A stretch of DNA of 64,000 bases from Gongronella butleri (lineage: Eukaryota > Mucoromycota > Mucoromycetes > Mucorales > Cunninghamellaceae), in assembly GCA_025201375.1 (NCBI GenBank), contig JAIWZP010000014.1, forward strand, positions 186,001 through 250,000. Reading direction: 5' to 3'. Below the pieces are notes generated by a model. The model was given only the letters and a program-made list of their open reading frames with translations. It did not search any database and was not told the origin of the DNA. The position numbers and the translations under genes are program-made. The first letter of the stretch is position 1. Every line of letters starts with the position of its first letter. Below are positions 12,578-21,614 of the stretch, one piece after another.

Positions 12578-12870
12578 CGAGTTGTAAATGTCAAGAAAAA
12601 GTTACTTTTTGTCACAAGATCAAGAAGAAAGCAGCAGGGAACATTGGCCACACGCGGATATTTTTTTTTGTTTTTTTCTTTTTTCTTTTTTTTTTTCGCG
12701 CTCTAGGGCAATCAATTGTGAATTACACTAGCGGCGCCCCGCGGCGCTTGTTTTATTTGCTGCATCCACCATTTTGGCTCGTCTCAGTGCATTTTCTTCT
12801 TTCCGTCGCCTTTTTTTTGTTTTTGCTTATTTTGTCTATTTTTCCTTTCCATGAATCCAAGATCGATAAC

Positions 12871-13278
12871 ATGACGCAAGATCAACAACTAAAGCGTATT
12901 CACAGCATGCAACAGCGACTCGTGGCCTACCGCGACCGTATGCACAACTTGGTATGGCCGACCTTTTCTCGATAATATCGTTCGCTTTTTGACTTTTTTT
13001 TTTTTTTTTTTTTTTTTTTTGTACAGGACGAACACGAACGCCTGCGGTTAGAAGAGGAGCAGCGCGCGGTTCAGGCACGACAAGAGCATGCAGCACGCCT
13101 AAAACGTGAAGAGGAGGCATTGTACCAAGAATTGCAGCGCAGCAAGCACGTTTCGCCCGCGCCATCGTCGTCATCGACGCCCGCCGCCGCAGCACGCGGC
13201 CCTGGCAGCGCGGCTACCCCAGCGCAGCCGACCTACAGCGAAAAAGATGCCATTGCTTGGCTCATGGGCGCAATGTGA
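12871..13278 (+). CDS. Small coiled-coil protein, unknown function
   Basis: Two exons: join(12871..12951, 13027..13278), 110 aa. The first 75 residues are a charged helix rich in Glu, Arg and Gln (MTQDQQLKRIHSMQQRL, then LRLEEEQRAVQ), typical of a short coiled coil. A Ser/Pro/Ala linker follows, then a short C-terminal motif AIAWLMGAM. The intron has a 27-nt T run just before its acceptor. The frame stays open upstream of this ATG, so an earlier start is possible but less likely because that sequence is phenylalanine-rich pyrimidine tract. No family recognised. Confidence 0.6.
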
Positions 13279-13327
13279 AGACGACAAGCAGAAAAAATGA
13301 TACCCCCCAAAGGGCTAAATGCCTATT

Positions 13328-13786
13328 TTATTTCTTATTTTTATCATCCAGTTTCTTGCCACACATGGCACAGATCCCCTTTTGATGGCTACAGTCTACA
13401 AAAATATAGTTTGTCAATGGGGCAATGCTCGATAAAATAGCGCGGCGGCCTTACTTTGGCAATAATGCGCCTTTTGTTGAATAACCTTGCTCTTGCATAT
13501 CCTGCAATTGGAGTCGTAGGGTTTGAGTCTATGCAAAAAAAAGGTACACTACGTGATGAGACGGCGAACAGGTGCGTGGGAAGCGCAGTTTACCTTTGCT
13601 TGCTCTTTGAAACAAGCTTGTTTTGGTTGATCTTGCGTCCAGCCTCACCAGCTAAAAGAAAACAATAAGCAAAAGAAGCTACATTCGCTTCACAGGACAC
13701 TTACCTTTCACATTGTTCGCGCCATCCTTCCACTTGTCAGGCACAGCAAGGCTCGTCAGCTTTTTTTCGCACTTTTTGCACACCAT
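13328..13786 (-). CDS. CRIPT: CRIPT homologue (cysteine-rich PDZ-binding-type protein)
   Basis: Four exons: complement(join(13328..13395, 13455..13528, 13594..13651, 13705..13786)), 93 aa against 101 in human. It begins MVCKKCEKKL, contains PDKWKDGA and GRKINQNKLVSK, and ends with CRICKSKVIQQKAHYC and KGICAMCGKK, so the family's CxxC pairs are present in order. CRIPT binds PDZ domains in animals; in fungi and plants it is a small conserved zinc-binding protein linked to the minor spliceosome. It is convergent with the small coiled-coil gene, whose stop is 49 bp away. Confidence 0.93.
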
Positions 13787-14091
13787 GTTGTGAACGACAA
13801 AAGGTCAAAAGGAGGGGAGAGGAGGAAAATGCGAGCGGGACGTCAAATTATTGACTCCTGCGGCAAGCCCGGATTCGTCGGAATTTTCAAACGGGCAGCA
13901 CAAATCTTGCAAAACGCGCGTGTCAAATTTCAAAAAAAAAAAAAAAGCGTGATCCATGGCAAGAACAGCACAGCATCACACGCGCATGGACTTCAAATGA
14001 TGATCTGCAACTTACTGTAGATGATAGAGAAAAGAGACACATTTATTATCGAGGCGTTGTTGGCCCTCCTTTTTATTTTTTAACTTTTTAC

Positions 14092-14093
<2 letters not shown>

Positions 14094-14147
<54 letters not shown>
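14094..14147. repeat. T54 homopolymer
   Basis: This is an uninterrupted run of 54 T residues, the longest of many A/T homopolymers in the window. Its length makes it prone to replication slippage and sequencing error. Confidence 0.9.
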
Positions 14148-14149
<2 letters not shown>

Positions 14150-15538
14150 ATAAAGCAGCAGAAAATCGGTCAGGCACAACCACTAAAAATGGCGCCAAAC
14201 TCACCCTCAAGAGACACTGCATGAAAACATCAAGAAACATGCTTGAACGAGCACGGTCAATTTGGTCATTTACCAACAATGGTCAATTTTGGTTTTTGGA
14301 TTTTACAGTTGGTACTTTCCTGGCAGATACGAAGGGGAACTCGTGCCACTGTGCCCAATTGACCGTTCCACTTGTTTGAAGTGAATCAGAGATTCAGCAG
14401 CATATCATACATTTGATGCGGGCCGCGAGCGGGCTTCACGGCCGCAGCGGAAGAAGCGTAGCGCTCGTGCAAAGTGACAATCACATTTTGTCAAAACCGG
14501 ATGACTAGCCCTTGGTTTTTATGTCATTTCGTAGATTACACAGGGCATGTTTACCCGTGGTGTGAGTGGCGTGGCGATCTGAGTACCTAAATGTTACTGC
14601 CCTGAAATGCTGACTGACTGACTGACTCCCTTCTCCCTTGCAAAATCGCTCGAATATCCCAATTTATAACATTCAACAATGCTCGCTACCAAGTGTCCGC
14701 CCGGCCTTGAAACTTATTGCCCTTTATGCATTTTGGCTACTTTCTACTTGAAAACAAAATAGCAACTAGGGGTAAATCTGGCCGTTGGCGAGAAAATCAA
14801 AATTTCTCCAAAAATAATTCATACGTAATTTGATCCTGGCGCGCTAAAATCTTCTTTGATCATTTTGAAAACTTACCGGCGGTACAAGCGGAATAAAACG
14901 CGCACGGCAAACATTTTGTTCCGGCCAGGCAAAGTCGATGCGCAACATTTGTACACCTGCGACGCCAGATTTAAACTTTCAACTCTAATTTACTCGAGAA
15001 AGAACAATGTAATCCACGGCAAGCTTGCAGTTACAAAAAATGCAGAATTTGATTCTCTGTTGAATGAGATCAATTCCAATGGTGTGTGACCAAAACTGGT
15101 CGAGAAATTCAAATTTCTAAGATTTGAGATAAATCGCCAATTCCTCGCGATCCATCAAGTCAACCCCCGATTTTTATTGCAGATTTGCTTACGAAGAGGA
15201 GGTCATCGCTGTCATGATCCCATCTGGACAAATTCTTTTTTTCTTCTCACTTTTCTTCTCGCCCGATCACCAAACCACCTCCATCACACGCCCAAGGTCG
15301 GCAGCTTCTCAACGCTCTTTTCCCCATCTCGCTGGCACCTCTGGATCGTGCGCAATCGCTGTTTTCTTTTTTCCTTTTTCCTTTCTTTTACGCGTCTGGG
15401 CGCGACGCGAGGCGCCCAATCCCGCCTAATTCCGCTCGGCATTGTTGTGCGACCTCGGTGGCAGACCCCCGTCCGTTGGTCGCCAACGCCGTGGCTCTTC
15501 CCCTCTGTTTCCCCCTTTTTTTCCTTCCTTTTTTTCCC

Positions 15539-15826
15539 CTTACCTTTCCTGCCTGTTTCCTTTTTTTCTTCTTTTTCTTCACCGTTCTCAACACAAGTAT
15601 CGCTCGTCCCTTCTCTCTCTCTTCGTGTTGAAATAAAAGAGGCTTCCACCCTCTATACATGACTGACCCGTCCTCTACGCCCACAAGCTCGCTGCCACCC
15701 GCACCACGCCGCATACGTGGCTATGCGGCTCGACAAGAGCGTCGTGCGGCTCGCCACGCCGAGCCCATGCCAAGCGCCGCCGCCCAGCAAGGCCGTACGC
15801 GTCGACGCCGACGACAGTACAGTATC
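15539..15826 (+). pseudogene. Duplicated 5' gene fragment (copy 1)
   Basis: A CT-rich leader is followed by an ATG at 15659 encoding MTDPSSTPTSSLPPAPRRIR and a Ser/Pro/Arg-rich continuation. A second copy lies at 22847-23160 and encodes MTDPSSAPSSSLLPPAPRRI before breaking. The similarity includes the leader (CTTACCTTTCCTGCC) and stops within about 60 codons of the ATG in both. The frame here runs to a stop at 15946 with no domain. I interpret this as a copied promoter and first exon, possibly from a transposon gene. Confidence 0.5.
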
Positions 15827-15869
15827 ATCATGGGCCGAGGAGTGAGAGTGATGGGTCGGACCGTGACAA

Positions 15870-16110
15870 TCGCATCTAATGACATGACTCTCAAAGCCCT
15901 GGTGTGTAGGTTGTCAAACGGATTTAGATTTTCAGTTTGGACTTGAACCTCCAAAGTGGGGGACCCTCCAGATACAGTAGATGCATTTTGACCTGACCAA
16001 CTTTTTTTTCCAAAATTCGAAAAAAAATCATTTCACCACCAAGAACTCAACGCAGCACCGCGAAACTTCCCCACCTATAGGATTTAAATCCTCTCTTCTC
16101 AGAAAAAATT
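15870..16110 (+). repeat. Repeat family C, copy 1
   Basis: This matches the reverse complement of about 48055-48300 at landmarks such as GACATGACTCTCAAAG, AGATGCATTTTGACC and CACCACCAAGAACT. In the 48 kb copy family B follows C directly; here about 670 bp containing the duplicated gene fragment separates them, so that segment was inserted into an existing repeat. Confidence 0.6.
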
Positions 16111-16204
16111 AAAACCTTGATATCGTATTGATCAACTGGTTCGGCGACAAAGTTGACATTGCTGAAACTAATTTGACTGTTGTAGCCTGGAGCGCATTTT
16201 ATAA

Positions 16205-16715
16205 AAATTATGGTGCATCTCAGCTAGAACCGTCACAGGGGGACCAATTTGAAAATTGACGAATTCTAACGCAAATACCAAAAAAGGAATGACCAATTCT
16301 AAAAATGCAAAAAAAAATAAAAATTCAAGAGAGATTCGAACTCTTGACTTTGCGGCGGCATCCCTGTTTCTTGCCACTGCACTACAAATTCATTTCTGGA
16401 CGCAAAAAAATAAGATGACTGATCAATCATATCGGAAAAACATTTTTCCGGTGCCGAAAAGATTAGCCGGTCACCACATGGGGTCCAATTTGCTGAGGCT
16501 CCCCGCTTAAAGGTCCCCGACCCCCTGAACTTTGATCGCTTATGGCGTTCAATTTAATGGTCGTAGAGACAATCTGATCAGTAATAAATGTTCCTCACGA
16601 CCCACTCTTTTATATTTGCGGCTTCGATTTTTTAAAAAAAGGAGAAAATTTTGAGCCATTAGCTCCCAAAAATGGGCAAAAATGGTGGCGGTTATAGTTG
16701 AGATGCACCATATTT
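16205..16715. repeat. Inverted-repeat-bounded segment with tRNA-like sequence
   Basis: ATGGTGCATCTCAGCTA near 16210 and its inverted counterpart TAGTTGAGATGCACCAT near 16696 bound about 500 bp. Inside, on the minus strand at about 16330-16390, are an A-box-like TAGTGCAGTGG and a B-box-like GTTCGAATC about 32 nt apart, the spacing seen in tRNA genes. I cannot fold a good acceptor or anticodon stem, so this is at best a tRNA relic or SINE-like promoter. Confidence 0.35.
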
Positions 16716-17252
16716 CGCGGTAAAATCAGCGTACGTTGAATTTTCCGGGATCAAATACCCCCGACCCCAGCTACACCCAGGTTTTGGCCAATCACGATGA
16801 AGCTGCAAATGGCGTTTTGCCGTTTTATATGTTTTCAAGGTCGTAGAAACTCATGGCGGTGTTTAAATTACATGTCTATTTGCTGGGTTTTGAGTACTTA
16901 GAGATTTGGCTCAAATGCTGCGGTTTGCTCTAATGGAAGTACCTCAAAACCTGCTTAAATCGCCATTTTGTCTCACGAGTTCGATGAAAATTTAATTTAG
17001 AATCGAATAAAGTTCTCACACGGTGTCCGTTAACTTAGTAAAATTTCGAGATAATTGCAATTTACGACATTTTGGCCGATTTTGATTTTTGGCGGTAAAT
17101 GTGCGATTTTTTTCACGTTTTTACTAAGAGAGCATGGCTCGAAAGTAACACCATTCGATTCCAAATCAAATTTTACATCCAGGGGCATTGCGTTGTAGCC
17201 TCTAAGTGCACTTCCTAGGCGTCTAGCAAGAGATTAAAACGTCTTTACCAGC

Positions 17253-17476
17253 CAAGGAGGTCGATTATTACCAGATATACATGGCAATTATAATAAAACT
17301 GATGTAATTTAATTACCCATTTTTGTATTATAATATACTTTGCCCAGGGTGTACGCTAAGGATAGACCCGTGTCTTTGCTTCGATGCACCACCGGGAATG
17401 TCTAATTTTTGATATTTTCTTGGTCATCATTTGGACATTTAATCAAAAGATGAACTAAAAGACTTGACCCACCACC
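17253..17476 (+). repeat. Left 224-bp direct terminal repeat
   Basis: By eye this is identical base for base to 20744-20967. It begins CAAGGAGGTCGATTATTACC and ends GACTTGACCCACCACC. The interior has AT-rich near-palindromes such as GTAATTTAATTAC and GTATTATAATATAC. Confidence 0.95.
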
Positions 17477-17530
17477 TACAGTAAATAAATTTTAAAAACA
17501 GTACGATATGACGCCGATATAATATATTGT

Positions 17531-19198
17531 TTAGATGACAATCCTGCATGTGACGTCTCTGTAAGTGACGTTATCGACAAAGAAACTAAACACCACACCT
17601 TCCCCAATTGTTGGTTCAATAACGTCTTGCATTTTATTCCCGCAGCGCACCATCAAACCATCCGCTAGCACCAAATGAAGGCACATTTTGCCCCTGAAAC
17701 TGGCATATCCATACTTTATTACGTTGTATGAGACATTGGCTAGAAGGCACTTGCGGTCAGATGTATATTGAGATACTTGAGGACTGTTAATCACCTGCAA
17801 AGCAGATGGCATGGCTTCTCGGATTGACGACAAGTTGAATGCGTCGTCGTCTAATCTTTGCACAAGACTGGTCACAGTTCGATCGACCGTATTTTCTAAG
17901 CGATTGAGAGGCCATTCGATATGTATGTTCTTATAGATATCAAGTCCAACATCTGCAAACATGATATCTTTTATTTGAAGCCGACCACGAGAAGGAAAGA
18001 GTGAATTTGACAAACCTGGTGTCAACGTCATGGCTGTGCAACCATCAGCTCTCATATAACGCTTATGATTAATAATTTCATATGCTGAGCTGTTTTCAAT
18101 CTGCTTGATAAAAAAACAGTGAATCACTCTATCATTAAAGCTAAAGTTAGTTAAGAAGCACTTAAGATCGTCTCTCTTGATTTTATCTTTACAAATGCCT
18201 TGCTTTTTCTTTGTAAGAGAGTTCCACCAATGACAGTATGCAAACGTATTTGTGTTTTCCACATACACTGCAGCAACCTGTGTTAGTTTATCTACAATCA
18301 TATGCCATTGCTCCCGCAAAGGCACATTAAATGTTGGGCAGCCGGCTAGCTTGTCAAGTAGGTCATCCATTGCGCGCTCATATGACGTAGGACTAAAGAG
18401 CGTACTACCATAAATAGATAACTCAATACGAGTATAACCAGTGTTTAGAAAGCGTTTCAATTTTTCCATATACAACGAGTCACGATCTGCGACCAGGTGA
18501 CTGAGGCGTGATCCAAGCGGGACAAGTACTTGCGAGCTTTCCAAAGCCTGGATAAACTTATTGTAAATTTTAGTGCGTGTATTTGCGTTATTTAAAAGGG
18601 CTGATTTTCCAAGAAACGAAATGCAATTGTCACCTACGCGCCCATGATCATTTACAATATCGCCTTTGGTTGCAATTTTGTGACTCAGGACGTATTTCTC
18701 AATGATCATGCGAGTTGAAATATAGCCGCAGTCAACAGTCACATCAATGCTTCGAAGTATAATATTGTTTTTGCGCAATTCAGCAAGTACACGTCTCAAA
18801 GAATGGAAAACGCCTGAAACGCCAATGTCATGAAAAGTCGCGTTGATCCCAATATAACCCATTTTGCTAAATGTCTCCTGGATCTCCATTTCCTCCGACT
18901 CTTTGTCAAAACTATTCCAGACACCCTTTCTTATATATTTTATGTAAAATTGGTGCTTTTCATAATGACGGACAAACATGGAGCTGATGATACCCAGAAA
19001 AGATTTGATCATTTTTGAAGCATCATCTTGTTCCATATCGAATGCACACCAGAGCATGATGCTATCGACAAACATGCTAGTATGGTCCGTCCAGCCATAA
19101 AGTTGATCATAATTTTTAACATAATTTATTCCATAAACATCATTGATGTATTGAGCATGTTCGTTGAAAAAAGTGTTAACGAGAAGGGTTGAGGTCAT
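17531..19198 (-). CDS. Element protein, possibly Rep_trans-like replication initiator
   Basis: Single-exon ORF of 555 aa, intact, AT-rich codon use. I do not recognise it with certainty. In the central part, three short motifs occur in the order seen in Rep_trans-type rolling-circle initiators: RSIDVTVDCG (about residues 149-158), TRTKIYNKFIQ (about 207-217) and TRIELSIYG (about 256-264). These recall the R.DxxxD, R(I/L)Y(D/E/N)K and TRIEL signatures of that family. No HUH motif is visible. The C-terminal 290 residues match nothing I know. It is divergent from the DDE gene and confined by the terminal repeats, so it probably acts in the element's own replication or mobility. The similarity is inference from short motifs and may be coincidence. 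Confidence 0.65.
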   Translation of the reverse strand: MTSTLLVNTFFNEHAQYINDVYGINYVKNYDQLYGWTDHTSMFVDSIMLWCAFDMEQDDASKMIKSFLGIISSMFVRHYEKHQFYIKYIRKGVWNSFDKESEEMEIQETFSKMGYIGINATFHDIGVSGVFHSLRRVLAELRKNNIILRSIDVTVDCGYISTRMIIEKYVLSHKIATKGDIVNDHGRVGDNCISFLGKSALLNNANTRTKIYNKFIQALESSQVLVPLGSRLSHLVADRDSLYMEKLKRFLNTGYTRIELSIYGSTLFSPTSYERAMDDLLDKLAGCPTFNVPLREQWHMIVDKLTQVAAVYVENTNTFAYCHWWNSLTKKKQGICKDKIKRDDLKCFLTNFSFNDRVIHCFFIKQIENSSAYEIINHKRYMRADGCTAMTLTPGLSNSLFPSRGRLQIKDIMFADVGLDIYKNIHIEWPLNRLENTVDRTVTSLVQRLDDDAFNLSSIREAMPSALQVINSPQVSQYTSDRKCLLANVSYNVIKYGYASFRGKMCLHLVLADGLMVRCGNKMQDVIEPTIGEGVVFSFFVDNVTYRDVTCRIVI

Positions 19199-19310
19199 TA
19201 TGGGCTTTCTGCCGGAGTGCGGAGTTTCATAATAAATAGCTCTTCACATAGTGACGTGTGTCACATGACCTTTTTTATTTGAATACATACTTATAGGAGC
19301 AAAGGCAAAA
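19199..19310. promoter_or_regulatory. 112-bp bidirectional promoter region of the element
   Basis: This is the only non-coding sequence between the two divergent starts, so it must hold both promoters. It contains a palindromic segment GTGACGTGTGTCAC near 19252 and TA-rich stretches on both sides. Confidence 0.5.
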
Positions 19311-20735
19311 ATGAACGAAGATCTAAGACAATTATTTCAGTATTTAGTTAGAAATTATTGGACATTTTTTCATGATGACTGGCCTGTTGTTGAAAGAGAG
19401 AAGCATCATCGATCAGAAATTAAGAGCATCGTTGGTATAGAGATTGTAAAAAACTATGTGTTTGAGCACTTAGGTTATATACCCGTATTTTTCTTTTTGT
19501 CTGTTTTATTTAGCAATAAAGACTATCCTGGACCATATCGTGGAGTGGAGAAAGGCCTGTTGATTTTGTATCATCTATTGACCGGTGCATCCATGAGTCA
19601 AATGGGGCAATTCATCCCAAAAAGCAGCTTCAACGCCATTTACCGGGTGTTTTATGCAAAGCAATTAGACTTTTTAGATAAGAAATTAGATGAATGCCTA
19701 GCTAAGATGTTTTCAAATGTAAAAATAAGGGTGATGTGTGCAAGAGAGATGAATCCTAACGAGTTTAGGCACGTTACCATGATGATTGATGGTCATGACT
19801 CACGAGCAACATACATAAATGCAACGTCAAGAGCTGATTATTATTCATACAAATTGAAAAAGTCTGGCTTTCGCACCCAGGTAGGCATGGATACCAATAG
19901 CATGATCTTGTTTGTTTCAAAAGCAGCACCATGTGGTACAAATAACGATGGATCGATGCTGGTGTCAATGGATTTATCTGATAAAATAAGTCGATTTGAT
20001 GCTGTTTGCGTGGATGGAGGCTATACTCTATTTATTGATCGTATATTATGTATGAACTCCCATCTTCAGCTTGAGAGTTTTGTGACTCCTGTTAGGAGAT
20101 CAAGAGGCGTAAATCTTAGTGCAGAAGAGACAGCATATAACCAGCTGCTTGGTGGGTTTAGATCGTCTATAGAATCTCGTTTTGGAGAGCTTGGCCATCT
20201 TTTTCATCGATTTAACGGTAAATCTGTGATCCGCGTGTCTGAAGATGCTGTATTTACGGTACAATTCAAGTTGGCATGTGTTTTAAGCAACATGAAAAAG
20301 TTTGTAGCCATGGGACCGCTTCAACATACAGATCATCATACATTTTGGATGCATAAAGACTTTGATTATTATGGTGGTACTGCTTCTACTAGTTCTGTTT
20401 ATGATGTCGTCGATATTTTGAGTATTTCCGATAGGCGTGCACATAAAGAGAAAATAGAGATGATACAACAACAGCTTTTTAATCTTACTATTGAAGAGGT
20501 TTTTGCCCAAGAGAGTGGTGTTGTTAACACTACCGAAGAGATAATGCAAGATCCAGATCATAATAGTTACGAAGTCGAGAGGATTATTGAGCATCGTCAT
20601 ACCCCAAATGGAATTCAATATAGAGTAAAATGGATTGGATATGACAACAGACATAACAAGTGGCTATCAATGGATGAATTTAATGATGATGGGAATATGG
20701 TACAAGAATATATGCTTACCATAAGCGAGGGTTAA
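19311..20735 (+). CDS. DDE transposase (PIF/Harbinger/IS5-like) with C-terminal chromodomain
   Basis: Single-exon ORF of 474 aa. Residues about 78-115 form a helix-turn-helix-like region (GVEKGLLILYHLLTG). The DDE_Tnp_4-type core follows: first Asp in MMIDGHD (D160), then SYKLKKSGFRTQVGMD, second Asp in VCVDGGY (D235) and the Glu in SIESRFG (E288). Residues about 419-468 are a chromodomain (YEVERIIEHRH, then YRVKWIGYD and NKWLSMDEF) with aromatic-cage positions Y420, W441 and Y444 kept, as in domains that bind methylated histone H3. Chromodomains on integrases are known in Ty3-type chromoviruses and direct insertion to heterochromatin; on a Harbinger-like nuclease this is unusual. All catalytic residues are present, so it is probably active. 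Confidence 0.85.
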   Translation: MNEDLRQLFQYLVRNYWTFFHDDWPVVEREKHHRSEIKSIVGIEIVKNYVFEHLGYIPVFFFLSVLFSNKDYPGPYRGVEKGLLILYHLLTGASMSQMGQFIPKSSFNAIYRVFYAKQLDFLDKKLDECLAKMFSNVKIRVMCAREMNPNEFRHVTMMIDGHDSRATYINATSRADYYSYKLKKSGFRTQVGMDTNSMILFVSKAAPCGTNNDGSMLVSMDLSDKISRFDAVCVDGGYTLFIDRILCMNSHLQLESFVTPVRRSRGVNLSAEETAYNQLLGGFRSSIESRFGELGHLFHRFNGKSVIRVSEDAVFTVQFKLACVLSNMKKFVAMGPLQHTDHHTFWMHKDFDYYGGTASTSSVYDVVDILSISDRRAHKEKIEMIQQQLFNLTIEEVFAQESGVVNTTEEIMQDPDHNSYEVERIIEHRHTPNGIQYRVKWIGYDNRHNKWLSMDEFNDDGNMVQEYMLTISEG

Positions 20736-20743
20736 TTTTAAAA

Positions 20744-20967
20744 CAAGGAGGTCGATTATTACCAGATATACATGGCAATTATAATAAAACTGATGTAATT
20801 TAATTACCCATTTTTGTATTATAATATACTTTGCCCAGGGTGTACGCTAAGGATAGACCCGTGTCTTTGCTTCGATGCACCACCGGGAATGTCTAATTTT
20901 TGATATTTTCTTGGTCATCATTTGGACATTTAATCAAAAGATGAACTAAAAGACTTGACCCACCACC
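20744..20967 (+). repeat. Right 224-bp direct terminal repeat
   Basis: Identical by eye to 17253-17476, starting 8 bp after the DDE gene's stop codon. Immediately outside lies CAAGTATTTGATCCC, whose reverse complement recurs left of the element at 16736-16758. Confidence 0.95.
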
Positions 20968-21614
20968 CAAGTATTTGATCCCGGAAAATTCAACATAGGC
21001 GTAAAATCATGCTACGATCAACGCGAAATTTTCACACATGGTAGGTTCGCGCTCTTTTTTCAGATAAACACTGAAAACCGGAGATCAATCAGGCAAGACA
21101 ATGTCGATTTCATTAAATTCAGCATTTTCATCAATCTGAACGCCAAAAGCAAGCGTTGGATCATTCATGTCCAACTAATGCCGTTTGATCATTCTCGCGT
21201 GTTTGTGTTTAAAAATCATTAAAAACCTTAAGCTATCCAGCTGAATTGTCGAAAATTTTGAAAATGTAAGCAATTTTTCAGCGATTTTCACAAATTCAAT
21301 ATTAAAGACCACAAATCGCGTTTGAATCACGTCTTCAAACCTTTGCAGTAGACTGTTTTGGGGCGCCTTTATTAATAAGATGTTCAAAACCTGAGGTCGA
21401 CTGGGCCGTTGTGCGGATAAACCCAAAATATCAAAACTTTCACAGTTTGGTACTGTCTTGGTCAAATTTTTCTTCGATCGCATTAAAACTTGCATTGTTC
21501 GAATCAGACAGGCTCGGACGCCTTTCCAGAAAATGCTTGTTTGCCCGATGCGCGACGTTTGTACGCTTGTGAAAGTCGTTCAAACAATGCAAATTTTTTA
21601 ACCTTGCTGTTCTC

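Larger units (their letters stand above)
13787..17252. other. First part of repeat island 1
   Basis: No intact gene. Contents in order: an uninterrupted run of 54 T at 14094-14147, an inverted fragment of repeat family A at 14500-14600, a short (TGAC)n run near 14607, family B/C repeat at 15100-15190 and 15870-16110 split by an inserted gene fragment (15195-15865), and a segment at 16205-16715 bounded by inverted repeats with a tRNA-like sequence inside. AT-rich sequence follows up to the mobile element. Confidence 0.6.
17253..20967. mobile_element. 3.7-kb element with direct terminal repeats, DDE-chromodomain nuclease and Rep-like protein
   Basis: Two perfect 224-bp direct repeats (17253-17476 and 20744-20967) bound two intact divergent genes. 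Packing is tight: the left ORF stops 54 bp from the left repeat, the right ORF stops 8 bp from the right repeat, and the two starts are 112 bp apart. The element is visibly more AT-rich than the flanking genes and has no introns. The repeats do not have TG...CA ends, no inverted termini are evident, and I could not define a target-site duplication. No gag or reverse transcriptase is present, so it is not an LTR retrotransposon. Recombination between the repeats would release a 3,491-bp circle. Identical repeats and open frames point to recent insertion. I do not recognise it as a described superfamily. Confidence 0.8.

Noticed and set aside
14088..14279. Minus-strand ORF of 63 codons rich in lysine
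   Set aside because: It is translation of the T54 homopolymer and has no other support.
17253..20967. LTR retrotransposon
   Set aside because: The direct repeats suggest it, but there is no gag, protease, reverse transcriptase or RNase H, the repeat ends are not TG...CA, and the DDE core is of the IS5/Harbinger type.
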